NCBI GenBank assembly: GCA_964406605.1
Contig: CAYOSF010000005.1
Span: forward strand, 1 to 64,000
From: CAYOSF01 sp964406605
Lineage (GTDB): Bacteria; Chloroflexota; Dehalococcoidia; DSTF01; RBG-16-68-14
Length of the DNA: 64,000 nucleotides
Reading direction: 5' to 3'
The notes under the pieces: model-generated
The model's input: only the letters and a program-made list of their open reading frames with translations
What the model was told of the DNA's origin: nothing
Databases searched by the model: none
Made by a program: the position numbers and the translations under genes
Part shown: positions 50,490-61,400 of the stretch, one piece after another
Numbering within the stretch: position 1 is the first letter of the stretch
Layout: each line of letters begins with the position of its first letter

Positions 50490-53141
50490 CTAGGGACGGC
50501 TTGTTAGCAGCTCGCGCGCCGCGGCGAGACCGTCCTCGAGGCGGTTTGGGTCGCCGCCCGCGGTGGCGACGTCGGGCCGGCCGCCGCCGCCTGCACCCAT
50601 CGCCTTGCCGATGCCCTTGGCGATCTTGCCGGCGTGCAGGCCGCCCTCCACGAGGTCAGGAGTTAACATAACGACCACATTCAGCTTGCCCTCCAGCACA
50701 GAGCCGAGGACGACCGCCGCGGACTTGGCGCGCCGGCGGAGCTCGTCGCCGAAGTCGCGCAGAGCGGCGGGATCCGCCCGGTCGACCCTGTCGACGATGA
50801 GCAGCGCGCCGTCGCGCTTCTCGGCGCGGTCAAGCAGCTCGCCCGGGTCGGGGAAGGCGACGGTCTGCCTGGGCTGTTCGCGGGCGCGCTCCTCGATAGC
50901 GCGGATGCGGTCGGGCAGCTCCGTGGGCGGGACGTTGTACTCGCGGCTGAGCTGCTCGATGACATGGCGGCGAGTGTCCATCCACTCGAAGGCGCCGAAG
51001 CCGGTGACGGCCTCGATGCGGCGGATGCCCGCGCCGACGCTGCGCTGGTCGACGATGACGAAGGCGCCGATCTCGCCGGTGGCGTGGCAGTGGGTGCCGC
51101 CGCACAGCTCGCGGCTGAACGGGTCGCCGTCGCCGACGGTGACCATGCGCGCCTCTTCGCCGTACTTCTCGCCGAAGATGGCGTCCGCGTTCTGCTTGAG
51201 GGCGTCCTCGACAGACACGACGTCCGTGCGCACGGGGCGGTTGAGCACGACCTGCTCGCGCACGATGCGCTCGACCTCCCGCAGCTCATCGTCCGTGAGC
51301 GGCTTGTTGTGGAGGAAGTCGAAGCGCAGGCGGTCGGGCGAGACGAACGACCCGGCCTGGGTCGCCTGCGGGCCGAGGACGGTGCGCAGCGCCCTGTGGA
51401 GCAGGTGGGTGGCGGTGTGGTTGCGCATGGTGGCGCGGCGGCTCGACTCATCTACCTGGGCCTGCACCTGCTGGCCTTCGGCAATCCGCCCGAGCACGAT
51501 CCTGCCGCTATGGAAGAACACGCCGTCACCGATCGGGCGCACGGTGGCCACCTCGACCTCGCCCTCGGGACCGACGATACGCCCGAGGTCCCCGATCTGC
51601 CCGCCGGCCTCGGCGTAGAACGGGGTCGCGTCCAGCACAAGGTCGACGTCCGCGCCCTCGTCCGCGGCAGCCGCGCGTTCGCCGGATGTGAAGAGCGCGA
51701 GCACCGTGGCGTCCGCGGCCAATGTGTCGTAGCCGAGGAATCGGGTCGCTTTCAGGTCGCGGGCGGCAGCCAGCAGCTCTTCCTCCTGCTCCCGCCCCTG
51801 CTCGCGGTCCTCGCGGGCGCGCTGCCGCTGCTCTTCCAGCGAGCGGTCGAAGCCCTCTTCGTCGATGGTCCAGCCCCGCGCCTCGAGGACTTTGCGGGTG
51901 AGGTCGAGCGGGAAGCCGAAGGTGTCGTGGAGGCGGAAGGCCTCCTCGCCGGGGAGGACCGTCGCTGTTGCGCTGATCTTCGCTGCACCACCCAGCCCTG
52001 CTTCTGCCCCCTTGATGGAGCCCTCTAGTCTTGTGAGGCCCGCCTCCAGAGTGGCGAGGAAGCGCTCCTCCTCTTCCGCGACGAGATCGGTGATGCGGGA
52101 CGCCGTCTCTCTCAGTTCCGGGTAGGCGTCGCCCATAGCGTCGATGACGCCGCGGCAGATCTCGTGGAAGAACGGCTCGTGCAGGCCGAGGAGCCGGCCC
52201 TGATACGACGCGCGGCGGAGGACGCGGCGAAGGACGTATCCCCGCCCCGCGTTCGAGGGCATGATGCCATCGGCGATGAGAAAGCTCACCGCGCGGGCGT
52301 GGTCCGCCACGGCGCGGTAGCTGGGCAGCCGTTCCGGCGCGATCTCCTTCGGGTCGCCGGTCATCTCTCGGAGGCGCCCAATGAGAGGCACGAAGAGGTC
52401 GATGTCATAGTCGGTCGAGACGCCCTGGAGAACCGCGACCAAGCGCTCGAAGCCCATGCCGGTGTCGACGCCGGGCTTGGGCAGGGGCGTCATTGTGCCG
52501 TCCTGGGCGCGGTCGAACTGCATGAAGACTAGGTTCCAGAGCTCCCACCACCGGTCGCACTCGCAGGTGAGAGGGCAGTCGCTGCCGTCTTTCAGGCAGG
52601 CTCCGGTGCGGTCGTACATGATCTCGGAGTTCGGGCCGCAGGGGCCGGTGTCGCCCATGCTCCAGAAGTTGTCGTCGGCGCCCAGCCGCGCAACGTCCGC
52701 CGCCGGCATGCCCTTCACCCGGGACCAGATCTCGGGCGACTCGTCGTCCTCTTCGTAGACGGTGGGGTGGAGACGGTCGGGGGACAGCCCGAGCTGGTTG
52801 ACGAAGAAGTCCCACGCGAACTCGATGGCCTCCTCCTTGAAGTAGTCGCCGAACGAGAAGTTGCCGAGCATCTCGAAGAAGGTGTGGTGCCGCGGCGACG
52901 GCCCGACTTCCTCCAGGTCGTTGTGCTTGCCGCTGACACGCATGCACTTCTGCGACGAAGTGGCGCGCGTGTAGGAGCGCTTCTCCTTGCCCAGGAAGAC
53001 GTCCTTGAACGGCACCATGCCGGCGTTGGCGAAGAGCAGGGTGGGGTCCTGGGCGGGCACGAGGGAGGAGCTGGGCACGATGGTGTGGCCGTGCGCCTCG
53101 AAGTAGTCGAGGAACTTGCGGCGGATCTCGGAGCTTCGCAT
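50490..53141 (-). CDS. alaS: Alanyl-tRNA synthetase
   Basis: 883 residues, full length. Class II core with FLDYFEAHGHTIVPSSSLVP, RATSSQKCMRVSGKHNDLEE (motif 1-2 region) and FEMLGNFSFGDYFK; editing domain with the zinc-binding HTATHLLHRALR and CGGTHCHATGEIG; C-Ala domain ends with GKAMGAGGGGRPDVATAGGD. A perfect -10 (TATAAT) ends only 9 bases before the ATG and there is no ribosome binding site, so the mRNA may be leaderless. Confidence 0.97.
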   Translation of the reverse strand: MRSSEIRRKFLDYFEAHGHTIVPSSSLVPAQDPTLLFANAGMVPFKDVFLGKEKRSYTRATSSQKCMRVSGKHNDLEEVGPSPRHHTFFEMLGNFSFGDYFKEEAIEFAWDFFVNQLGLSPDRLHPTVYEEDDESPEIWSRVKGMPAADVARLGADDNFWSMGDTGPCGPNSEIMYDRTGACLKDGSDCPLTCECDRWWELWNLVFMQFDRAQDGTMTPLPKPGVDTGMGFERLVAVLQGVSTDYDIDLFVPLIGRLREMTGDPKEIAPERLPSYRAVADHARAVSFLIADGIMPSNAGRGYVLRRVLRRASYQGRLLGLHEPFFHEICRGVIDAMGDAYPELRETASRITDLVAEEEERFLATLEAGLTRLEGSIKGAEAGLGGAAKISATATVLPGEEAFRLHDTFGFPLDLTRKVLEARGWTIDEEGFDRSLEEQRQRAREDREQGREQEEELLAAARDLKATRFLGYDTLAADATVLALFTSGERAAAADEGADVDLVLDATPFYAEAGGQIGDLGRIVGPEGEVEVATVRPIGDGVFFHSGRIVLGRIAEGQQVQAQVDESSRRATMRNHTATHLLHRALRTVLGPQATQAGSFVSPDRLRFDFLHNKPLTDDELREVERIVREQVVLNRPVRTDVVSVEDALKQNADAIFGEKYGEEARMVTVGDGDPFSRELCGGTHCHATGEIGAFVIVDQRSVGAGIRRIEAVTGFGAFEWMDTRRHVIEQLSREYNVPPTELPDRIRAIEERAREQPRQTVAFPDPGELLDRAEKRDGALLIVDRVDRADPAALRDFGDELRRRAKSAAVVLGSVLEGKLNVVVMLTPDLVEGGLHAGKIAKGIGKAMGAGGGGRPDVATAGGDPNRLEDGLAAARELLTSRP

Positions 53142-53150
53142 GGTGGTTGG

Positions 53151-53156
53151 ATTATA
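53151..53156 (-). promoter_or_regulatory. -10 box of alaS
   Basis: TATAAT on the minus strand, 9 bases before the ATG. No clear -35 at 16-18 bp. Confidence 0.55.
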
Positions 53157-53356
53157 ACAACGCGGACGCTGTGGTGAGGGAGGGGAGGTTCAGGCGCGCA
53201 GAGAGGCCTCTGTCACCGCGCGCTCGTGGACGGTCAGGTCCTGCACCTCATGGGCCGGTCCGATCTCCATGGGAGCCGTACTCGGCGGCTGTTCGGCGCG
53301 AAGCAAGGTTGTCAAGCGCGCTGAAGATGGACCACAGGATAAGCTACCTCATTCGA

Positions 53357-53446
53357 TCCCACCCGCCCACCCGGAGATGATTATGGATCTGGGGGACACC
53401 CCCAGACCCCCGGCAGAGTCCTTCCCGGGAAGGACTCTGCACTCCC
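53357..53446 (+). repeat. Two-hairpin repeat (family B)
   Basis: TCCCACCCGCCCACC lead, hairpin CTGGGGG-ACA-CCCCCAG (53389-53405), then a 28-base perfect palindrome (53413-53440; arms GCAGAGTCCTTCCC and GGGAAGGACTCTGC), ending ACTCCCG. Confidence 0.78.
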
Positions 53447-53513
53447 GCTCTGTCAGCCATCTCTCGCCGCCGGAGGGGACAGGCGGGTGTCGCGGCAGCG
53501 CGAACCGATGGGC

Positions 53514-55022
53514 CTAGTCAGGGTCTCTCTCCGGCGCGCCCGGCGCCGGTCTCGTGAGGGGGAAGGCGACCACGTCGCGGATGGACGGGCTGTCGGTCAG
53601 GTACATGAACCAACGCTCGATGGAGACGCCGAAGCCCGCCGTCGGCGGCATGCCGTACTCGAGCGCTTCGAGGAACTCCTCATCGAGCATCTGCGCCTCG
53701 CGGTCGCCGGCATCCCGCAACCGCTGCTGCTCCTCGAAGCGCTGCCGTTGGTCGAGCGGGTCGTTCAGCTCGGCGAAGCCGTTGCCGACCTCCGACCCGG
53801 CCATCATGATCTGGAGGCGCTGGACGCGCGCGGGGTCGGTTGGGTCGCGCTTGGCCAGCGGGGAGATATCGACCGGGTGGTTGACGAGGAACTGGGGCCG
53901 GATCAGCTTGGGCCGGATCTCCTTCTTATAGATCATGTCGATGAGCCGCCCGCGCCCAACACCTGGGCCGGCGTCCGGCACGTCGAGCTTCTCGGCGATG
54001 GGCAGGAGCGACTGCGCGCTCGGGTACTCATGCAGGTCGATCCCGATCTCCCGCTGGAACAGCTCGAAGTAGTCCGACTCCGGCCATGGGAGGTTGAAGT
54101 CGAGCTCGTGTTCGCCATACGTGAGCTTGAGGGTGCCGAAGGTCTCGCTGATGACCGTGGTGTAGAACCGTTCCAGCAGGCGCTTGAGCGCCTCCAGGTC
54201 CGCGTACGCGCAGTAGAACTCCAGCATGTCGTAGTCCTGGAGGTGCTCCCGGCTGATGCCCTCGTTGCGAAACACGCGGCCGATCTCGTAGACGCGCTCG
54301 AAGCCGCCGACGACCAGCCGCTTGAGCGCGAGCTCCAGCGAGATGCGCAGGTAGAAGTCGGTGTCGAGCGCGTTGTGGTGGGTGGTGAAGGGCTCGGCGT
54401 CGGCGCCGCCGGGAACGGCCTCAAGGGCGGGGGTTGCCACTTCCACGAAGCCCTCGCCGTCTAGGAACACGCGCAAGTTGCGGACGAACTCCGCCCGCTG
54501 GGCGAGCACCTGCATCTCCCGCGGGTCGCTGATGAAGCTGAGATGGCGCTTGCGGACGCGGGTCTCGGGGTCGCTCAGGCCGTGCCACTTCTCGGGAAGG
54601 GGACGCAGAGCCTTGGTGAGCACGCTGAACTGCCGCACCTCAACCGTTAGCTCACCGGTGCGGGTGGTGAAGAGCGGCCCGTCGACTCCCACATAGTCGC
54701 CGATGTCCAGCAGCTTGGTGAGGTCGTAGCGGTCCCGGCCGAGGACATCACGCCGGAACTGGAGCTGGATCTCGCCGGACCCGTCGCGGAGGTTGGCGAA
54801 AGTGGAACCGCCGTGGCGGCGCCAGAGCACGAGGCGGCCCGCGATCCGCGCCTCGGTCCCCTCCGCCTTCTCCCGCGCCGCGGCTATGGGCTCCCGGCCC
54901 TCGAACGCGGCGGGATAGGGATCGATGCCCGACTCACGAAGGCGGGCCAGCTTCTGGACGCGGGCGGCGCGCACCTCCGCCAGGCGAGAGGTCGGCGGTT
55001 CATCTTTCGTTCGGCGCGGCAT
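53514..55022 (-). CDS. lysS: Lysyl-tRNA synthetase, class II
   Basis: 502 residues. OB-fold tRNA-binding domain first (IAGRLVLWRRHGGSTFANLR; DYVGVDGPLFTTRTGELTV), then the catalytic core: motif 2 VFRNEGISREHLQDYDMLEF and motif 3 GFGVSIERWFMYLTD. Motif 3 is slightly unusual; bacterial LysRS normally has GIGIDRLVM. KWHGLSDPETRVRKRHLSFI and EAVPGGADAEPFTTHHNALD are LysRS-specific. ATG at 55022 is set by the promoter: TTGTCG-17-TAAGAT ends 7 bases before it, so translation would begin at or next to the transcript's 5' end. No ribosome binding site. Confidence 0.95.
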   Translation of the reverse strand: MPRRTKDEPPTSRLAEVRAARVQKLARLRESGIDPYPAAFEGREPIAAAREKAEGTEARIAGRLVLWRRHGGSTFANLRDGSGEIQLQFRRDVLGRDRYDLTKLLDIGDYVGVDGPLFTTRTGELTVEVRQFSVLTKALRPLPEKWHGLSDPETRVRKRHLSFISDPREMQVLAQRAEFVRNLRVFLDGEGFVEVATPALEAVPGGADAEPFTTHHNALDTDFYLRISLELALKRLVVGGFERVYEIGRVFRNEGISREHLQDYDMLEFYCAYADLEALKRLLERFYTTVISETFGTLKLTYGEHELDFNLPWPESDYFELFQREIGIDLHEYPSAQSLLPIAEKLDVPDAGPGVGRGRLIDMIYKKEIRPKLIRPQFLVNHPVDISPLAKRDPTDPARVQRLQIMMAGSEVGNGFAELNDPLDQRQRFEEQQRLRDAGDREAQMLDEEFLEALEYGMPPTAGFGVSIERWFMYLTDSPSIRDVVAFPLTRPAPGAPERDPD

Positions 55023-55029
55023 CAGGCTT

Positions 55030-55058
55030 ATCTTATCGGCAGGGCGGGTGACCGACAA
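55030..55058 (-). promoter_or_regulatory. Promoter of lysS (leaderless)
   Basis: TTGTCG (55058-55053), 17-bp spacer, TAAGAT (55035-55030), then seven bases and ATG. Confidence 0.7.
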
Positions 55059-55147
55059 CACGGGCAAGCCCGCTCTCCGCCCATCCCGGTTTGGCCCGCC
55101 GAGCCGTCGTCTGGAGTGGACCGGCGAGGCGGTTCTCCGCCGGGCGG

Positions 55148-58100
55148 CTACGCCTGCGTGCGGCCAAGCTCGCGGCGCGCCCCTGCGATGGCGGCCGGAA
55201 GGTCGTCGATCGTTCGTTCGCGGGCACGCCCCGGCTGCACGAAGACGAAGACGCACCGCGCCACCGGCCGGCCGAGCGCCTCCTGCAGCGCCAGCGCGTA
55301 GGCCGCTCCCTGAAGGCGGTAGCGGGCCACGGCGGCCTCCAAGTCGGCCTCGCCGGGCACGACGTCCGTCTTGTAGTCGACCACCACCAGGCCGTCGGGC
55401 GTCTCATACAGCAGGTCGATGAAGCCCTCGACGGTGACGCCGTCCACCGGCGCCGCGACATACAGCTCCCGCCAGTAACGGTCCCCGCCCACGGCCTCCC
55501 GGAGGGACGGCGAGTCGAGGGCGGCCGCTACCATGCGGGCCACCTCGGCCCCACGGCCGGCGATGCCCTCGGCCGCGGCCTGGGCTCTCGCGGCGCCTTC
55601 GACGTCGGCGCCGGTGGCCAGATCGATGCTCTGGAGGACGGCGTGGACCGCACGGCCGAGCGCCGTGCCGGCGCGGCCGCGCCGCCACGGCGGCGTCTCC
55701 TCGACGGGCGCGTCCTTTTGGAGATTGGGGTCGTCCTCGGCGCCCCGGACACCCTTCGCGATGTCGACCGCGCTACGCTTTGGCACCTTCGACATCTTCT
55801 TCAGGTTCTCCTCACGCTCCTCCAACCAGTGCCGGCGCTGCTCCGGACTGTCGTCGAAGGCGAGCGGCTCGGCGGGCTCCTCCTCACCTAGCGGCGCTTC
55901 ATCGACTTCCGCCTTGACCCAGAGTTCACGCGCTTCCATCGAGCGTTCGTGAAGGCGGGCGGCGTGGCTCTTGCCGCCTTCCTTGTGGTGGAGGCTCACG
56001 ATCAGATGGTCGCGGGCACGGGTGGCGGCCACGTACAGGAGCCGGACCTTCTCGTGCTGCTCCATGATCTCCTCGCGGACGGCAAGCGCCTCATAGCCGG
56101 GAGTCTCGAAACACGCTGTCTTGGGACCGATCCGGGCCTGCGGGCGGCCGTCTTCCTCCCAGAGGACAGTTGCGCCGGCACCCGGCGGGGCTCCCCCTTC
56201 GGTATTGAGGCCGGCGAGCACGACGATGGGAAACTCAAGGCCCTTGGCGGCGTGGACGGTCATGATGCGGACGGCGTCATCGTCCGGCTCCGGGACTACC
56301 GTCTCCACCACCCGTGTGCCCTCCTCCGCCTGCCGGTCCGCCCAGTCGATGAACTGGCGCAGCGTGCGGCCACCGGTCTCCGCGAAGGCGCGGGCCTGGT
56401 CGAGGACGAAGCGAAGCCGCTGCCAGCGCTCGCGCGGCCGCCGGTGAGCGAAGGCGAGCTCGAAGAGCCGGCGCTCACGGATCACGGCCTCCACGATGCC
56501 GCTGATGCTCGACCACCAGCGGCGGTCATGAAAGCCTTGCAGCGATCGCATCGCCGCGACGACGGGGTCGTCTTGCGGAAGTGAGTCAGGCGGACCGCGG
56601 CGGTAGTCCCAGCGGCCGCCGGCCTGGAAGAAGCGAAGCAGGTCGTCGTCGCCGCATGCGAGGGCTGGTGAGCGCAGGGCCGCTATCAGCGCCACCTCGT
56701 CGGTCGGGTCATCCACGGCGCGAAGGATGGCGAGCAGATCGCGCACCTCCTGTGCGTCGTAGACCAGGGAGCGGCTCTCGACGCGGTAGGGAATACCGGC
56801 GCCCTCCAGGGCCTCCTCGATGGGCGGTAGGGTGGTCCGAGTGGGCAGGAGCAGGGCCATGTCCTGGTACCTGGCGGCGCGGGATGTCCACGTGCCGTCG
56901 GCTTCCGCTTGGGCGACTTGCCAGCCTTCCGCCTTCGCGCGCCGAATGAGGCGGGCTATCTCCTCCGCCTCGCGATCTCGAATCGGGCCGATGTTGCCGC
57001 CGGCCGGACCGCCAAGGAGCCGGACCGTGGTGTCAGCGCCATCCGGCGTCTTTCGATAGGGCTGGAGGGGCACGTACGCGGCCTGACCGTCGGAATCACC
57101 GTCGCCCATGAGTCCAGCGAAGACATGGTTCGCCCAGTTGATGACAGCGGGAACCGAGCGGAAGTTCTCCGTCAGCAGCACCGTCTCTCGTGAGAAATGG
57201 CGCTGCGCGGTCTGGTAGAGGTCGATGTCGGCGCGGCGGAAGCGATAGATGGACTGTTTCGGGTCGCCGACGAAGAAGAGCCGGCCGTCTTCGATCTCCG
57301 CCTCCCGCCAGTGCGGAGGCGTGCCGTCCGGCTCCCTTCCCGCCAGCAGCACGGCGATCTCGATCTGCAGCGGGTCGGTGTCCTGGAACTCGTCTACGAG
57401 CAGATGAGAGAAGCGCTGGTGCAGATCGCGCCGCACTGAGGCGTCCCGTCTCAGCACTCGACGGGCCAGCACGAGCAGGTCGTGGAACTCCAGGCGGCCC
57501 AGCATGCGGCGTTCCTCGGCGTACTGCAGGATGAGATCCCGGAGCGCCGCGAGCAGGTGGGGCAGGATCGTCGCCCGCGCGCCGCTGACGAGGTCGTCTC
57601 GCGTCTGCTGGGCACGACCGAGGATGTCGCGCACCTCTGCGGGGGTGACGCTCTGCCAGTTGTCTCCGCGCCCTCCGCTGCCGCGCGCGATGCGTATGCC
57701 CTCCGCGAGGATGCGAAGCTGGTCGAGCTCTGTCGTCGCCGCCGCGAGGCGTCGCCGGTAGGTGTCCACACTCTCCAGGTGGAGGCACAGCAGGTCCTGG
57801 GGATCGCTGCAATGCGCTCGGAGCCCGCAGGCTTCGTCAAGGAGCTGCAGCACGGGCGCGACGTCGAGCTGTGGCAGCGGTGGCGCCTGGACGGCGGCGT
57901 CCTCAAGGTGGTCCCAGTTCTGATGGAACTGCCACGCCACCTCTCGGAGTTGGTCGAGAGAGGGTGCGAGGCCGAGGACGAAGGCGCGGAGGAGCACCTG
58001 CTCGCGTAGTGGGTCTTCGAGGAGTTCATCGACGAAGGCGGCCCAGCGCTCATCAAAGGCGATGGAGGCGCGGATATCGTCCTGGATCTCGATGGCCGGC

Positions 58101-58480
58101 GGTAACCCTGCCTCCAGGGGGTGCTCGGCCAGAATGCGCTGAGCGAAGCCGTGCAGCGTCTCGATGGCGGCGGCATCGATCTCGACCAGAGCGCTCCGGC
58201 AGCGGGCGCGCTCGTCCGCTGATAGGTGTTCCACGTCCCGTGCCGCTTCTTCGAGCCGCTGGCGGACTCGATCCCGGAGCTCAGCGGCGGCGGCCTCGGT
58301 GAAGGTGATGGCGGCGACATGCCGCAACTCCGCGCGACCGGTCGTGACGAGGCAGATGATCCGCTCGATCAGCTCTCTCGTCTTGCCGGTGCCCGCACCC
58401 GCCTCGACGAAGAGCGTGGCGTCGAGGTCCTGCTGGATCCGTTCGCGGGCTGCTTGGTCGGCCGGTGGGTCGGTGGCCAT
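55148..58480 (-). CDS. AddA/RecB-like UvrD-family helicase-nuclease
   Basis: 1110 residues. ATP-dependent DNA helicase for double-strand break end processing. Walker A EAGAGTGKT (26-34), motif II LLVDEFQDTDPLQ, motif IV region ENFRSVPAVINWANH, motif V/VI VRIMTVHAAKGLEFPIVVLAG and RLLYVAATRARDHLIVS. C-terminal ~200 residues are a PD-(D/E)xK nuclease with VEGFIDLLYETPDGLVVVDYKTD, holding the catalytic Asp, Asp and Lys. Its ATG begins one base after the stop of the addB-like gene (TGACATG), so translation is coupled. Confidence 0.93.
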   Translation of the reverse strand: MATDPPADQAARERIQQDLDATLFVEAGAGTGKTRELIERIICLVTTGRAELRHVAAITFTEAAAAELRDRVRQRLEEAARDVEHLSADERARCRSALVEIDAAAIETLHGFAQRILAEHPLEAGLPPAIEIQDDIRASIAFDERWAAFVDELLEDPLREQVLLRAFVLGLAPSLDQLREVAWQFHQNWDHLEDAAVQAPPLPQLDVAPVLQLLDEACGLRAHCSDPQDLLCLHLESVDTYRRRLAAATTELDQLRILAEGIRIARGSGGRGDNWQSVTPAEVRDILGRAQQTRDDLVSGARATILPHLLAALRDLILQYAEERRMLGRLEFHDLLVLARRVLRRDASVRRDLHQRFSHLLVDEFQDTDPLQIEIAVLLAGREPDGTPPHWREAEIEDGRLFFVGDPKQSIYRFRRADIDLYQTAQRHFSRETVLLTENFRSVPAVINWANHVFAGLMGDGDSDGQAAYVPLQPYRKTPDGADTTVRLLGGPAGGNIGPIRDREAEEIARLIRRAKAEGWQVAQAEADGTWTSRAARYQDMALLLPTRTTLPPIEEALEGAGIPYRVESRSLVYDAQEVRDLLAILRAVDDPTDEVALIAALRSPALACGDDDLLRFFQAGGRWDYRRGPPDSLPQDDPVVAAMRSLQGFHDRRWWSSISGIVEAVIRERRLFELAFAHRRPRERWQRLRFVLDQARAFAETGGRTLRQFIDWADRQAEEGTRVVETVVPEPDDDAVRIMTVHAAKGLEFPIVVLAGLNTEGGAPPGAGATVLWEEDGRPQARIGPKTACFETPGYEALAVREEIMEQHEKVRLLYVAATRARDHLIVSLHHKEGGKSHAARLHERSMEARELWVKAEVDEAPLGEEEPAEPLAFDDSPEQRRHWLEEREENLKKMSKVPKRSAVDIAKGVRGAEDDPNLQKDAPVEETPPWRRGRAGTALGRAVHAVLQSIDLATGADVEGAARAQAAAEGIAGRGAEVARMVAAALDSPSLREAVGGDRYWRELYVAAPVDGVTVEGFIDLLYETPDGLVVVDYKTDVVPGEADLEAAVARYRLQGAAYALALQEALGRPVARCVFVFVQPGRARERTIDDLPAAIAGARRELGRTQA

Positions 58481-58481
58481 G

Positions 58482-61400
58482 TCAGTCCTCCGGCTCCGCC
58501 AGGTCGACGTACTCGCGCAGCTCGGGCGCAAGCCGTTTGCGCTGCCAGGCCCGGGCGCGTTCCCGCAGGCAGACGCGGTCGTACGCGCAGAACCGGCAGT
58601 TCTCGAAGGCCCCGTTGCCCCACGGGCCTGGACGGGCCGGAAAGAGACCCATCTCGATGCCGCCCAGGATTACGGTGAGCGCCTCATGGAACCGGCTGAG
58701 GACGGCTTCGTCCACCGGATGGCCGTTCGTTTCGTACCCGGCCCTTTCTGTTGCGAACCAGTAGTACGCCGCAGCCGGCACCTCGCCGTAGCGCTGCCTT
58801 GCCGCCAGGGCGTAGATGGGTAGCTGCAGCGCCGTACCCCGCTGGACAGGATCGATCTTGAGCGTTCTGTAGGGTCTCGGCGAGCCTGTCTTGTAGTCCA
58901 AAACGAGGAGATGGGAACCATCGGGAGCTTGGTCGACGCGGTCGATGCGGCCGCGGAACGCGACGCTGCGTCCGTCCGGGAGCGTGACCGGGACCGCCGC
59001 CAGCTCTGCGTCAGGCACGCCGAATGACAGCTCGACCGCCTCCGGGACGACGCCGTGCTCAGCGCGCAGACGCTCGTCGGCGTCGAGGAAGCCTGCCAGA
59101 TCTCGTAGGATGCGCTCGCGCTCTAATCGCCACAACAGCGGCCTTCCCGTGAGGCCCGCCGCCTCGGCCCGGTCGCACAGACGCTCCCCAATCTCAGTCA
59201 GTCGCGCGCGCTCCTCCGAGGTCCAAGCCTGGTCGGGAGCCGCGCGCCTCGGCGTCTCGGAGACGAACGACTCCAGCGCTTCGTGCAAGAGATTCCCTCG
59301 CTCGAGCGCGCTGATCGTGAGTGTGTCTTCCGGCTTCTCCGTCTCTGCGACGCGAAGCACGTGTCCCAGGAAGTAGCGAAACGGGCACGTCGCCCAGTTC
59401 TGCAGCGCTGTTGGGGACACGGGCTGCTGGGCCGAGGGCACCGGGGCGCTGTGTACGGAGAGGCGCCCGTCCCAACGTGTGAGCCTCACGCTCGCCCGTT
59501 CGATCTCCTCCGAGAGGCCGTCCCCCAATGCCCGTTTCTCAGCCGTCAAGTAGTGCTCGGTCGGGCGGCCGCCGTTGCGTTGCCATCGGATCAGGCTGTG
59601 GAGATCGTATTCCTGCTTCGACGCGCGCCCATCGGTGCCCGCCAGTGCCGACTCAAACGACGGCACGACTGTGAACCAAGGGCGCTCGGTCAGGTTCGCC
59701 AGGTCCTCGCTGAAGAGCGACCTTCCCTCAAGGAGCGAGGCGGTCTCGATCAGCCAGCGGCCGGGCAGCCTGCCGCGCTGGCCGCGAAGGTCGGCGCGGG
59801 GATAGCAGAGCACGCGCTCGCCTGCCGATGCCAGCGCGGCCAGGTAGTCCCGGCGCCATTCCGCCGATCTGCCGGTGCGGAGCGGCAGGTCTGACGCCAC
59901 CGCCCGTTCGCGGTCGGGCAGGATTGGGTCATCTCGTTCGCGCGGCGGCATGAGGCCTTCGGTCATGCCGAGCACGAAGATGACGTCGAAGTCGGTACCC
60001 AGCGCGTCGGCGATCCGGCCGACGAAGACGCCATCGCCAAAGCGCCCGATACGGCCCGCAGGGGCCTCCAACTCGCGTTCCAGGGCCTTCCGGAAGGTCG
60101 CCTCGTCCGTGTGGGGCCGTACGTCCTCCAGGGCGGACAGTGAATCGAGCGCGGCCTCCACGGCACGGTGGGCCTCGATTGCCGCGTCTTTCTCTTCCTC
60201 CGGCAGGCCGCGCCAGTGCCCTTCTCGTCCCAGGTACCGCTCAAGGAGGCCGCGCGCCCATGAGGCGAACTGGCCCCAGGACGACCGGGGGCCCGGATCG
60301 ACAGCGGTCGCCAAGTCCTCCATGAAGCGGGCCAGCCGCTCCGTGAGATCGATCTCTATCTGCAACCCTCGCCGACGCCCCTCGCTGCCCTCGTCCTCCC
60401 GTTCCGGGGCATCGAGCTTCGCTTGTAGTGAACCGCGGTAGCGGGCGAGCCGCTCTGTCCACTGTTGCGTGGTGCCCACCACCCCGGCGGAACGGGAGAT
60501 CATGTCCCAAGCGTGCGCCGGCGCAGGGTTGCCGTTCCGATGCTCGAGCACCGGAGCTGCACTTAGCCAGTCCATCACTGCATCGCGGCGGAAGTCTGCC
60601 TCCCGGAGGTGGAGCAGACCCAGCAGCGTGCGACCTGAGGCGGTCTGCGCAAGCGAACGGATCGCCGCTCCGTTGTGGGCCACGCCCGCCGCGTTGAGCT
60701 GCTCGTGGGAGAGGAGCGTATACGGCTGCGCGGCCGGATAGAGGATCGCCATGCGGTGCAGCGGCGTGCCCTTATCGACACGCTGCATCACCATGCGCAG
60801 GGCGGAGCGGACCTCCTCCTCGGCATCGGCGGCAACGACGATGCGAGTGTCCGACGGGATGGGTGAGGGCGCCTGCTCCTCGGGTGGGCCAAGTCTGGAC
60901 TGGAGCCGGGAGGCTAGTTCGCGCGCCGGCTCATCGGCCTCTCGGTCGCCCGTGAGGCCGATGACGGCGGCGAGGCCGCCGGCCTCCGCCAACGCCTCCG
61001 CGAGGGTTTGCTCTCCAGGAGTCAGCCGACGCGGCAGGAAGAGGATCACGTGGCCCACGTCGCGGAGGGCGGAGGAGCCGGCGCGCACGGCTGCCGCTGC
61101 GGCCACGGCCAGGTCCTCTTCGTCGTAGTAGTCCGTGGTGCGCGAACGGAAATCGTGGAAGAGGCGAATCGCGTCTTCCGCCCGCCGGCTCTGGTGGGCT
61201 GCGGCATCGAGGGCTTGCGGCGAGGCCAGGCGGAGCTCGCGGAAGGTGGCGTCGAGACTGCGTTCGGTCGCCGTATGCTCCGCGACGTCGTGGAAGACGC
61301 CCGGGTCGGCGGCGAGGGCGGCACGGATCGCCTCGGCGCGAATCGGACCGGTGAGAGGTCGCCGGCCGTGAGCAGCCAGCGTTGGAGCACCGAGCAGCTC

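Larger units (their letters stand above)
53142..53513. other. Gene-free region with promoter and family B repeat
   Basis: 372 bases between lysS and alaS. Holds the alaS -10 box (53151-53156) and a two-hairpin repeat (53357-53446). A 26-codon frame on the minus strand starting near 53275 has no support as a gene. Confidence 0.6.
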
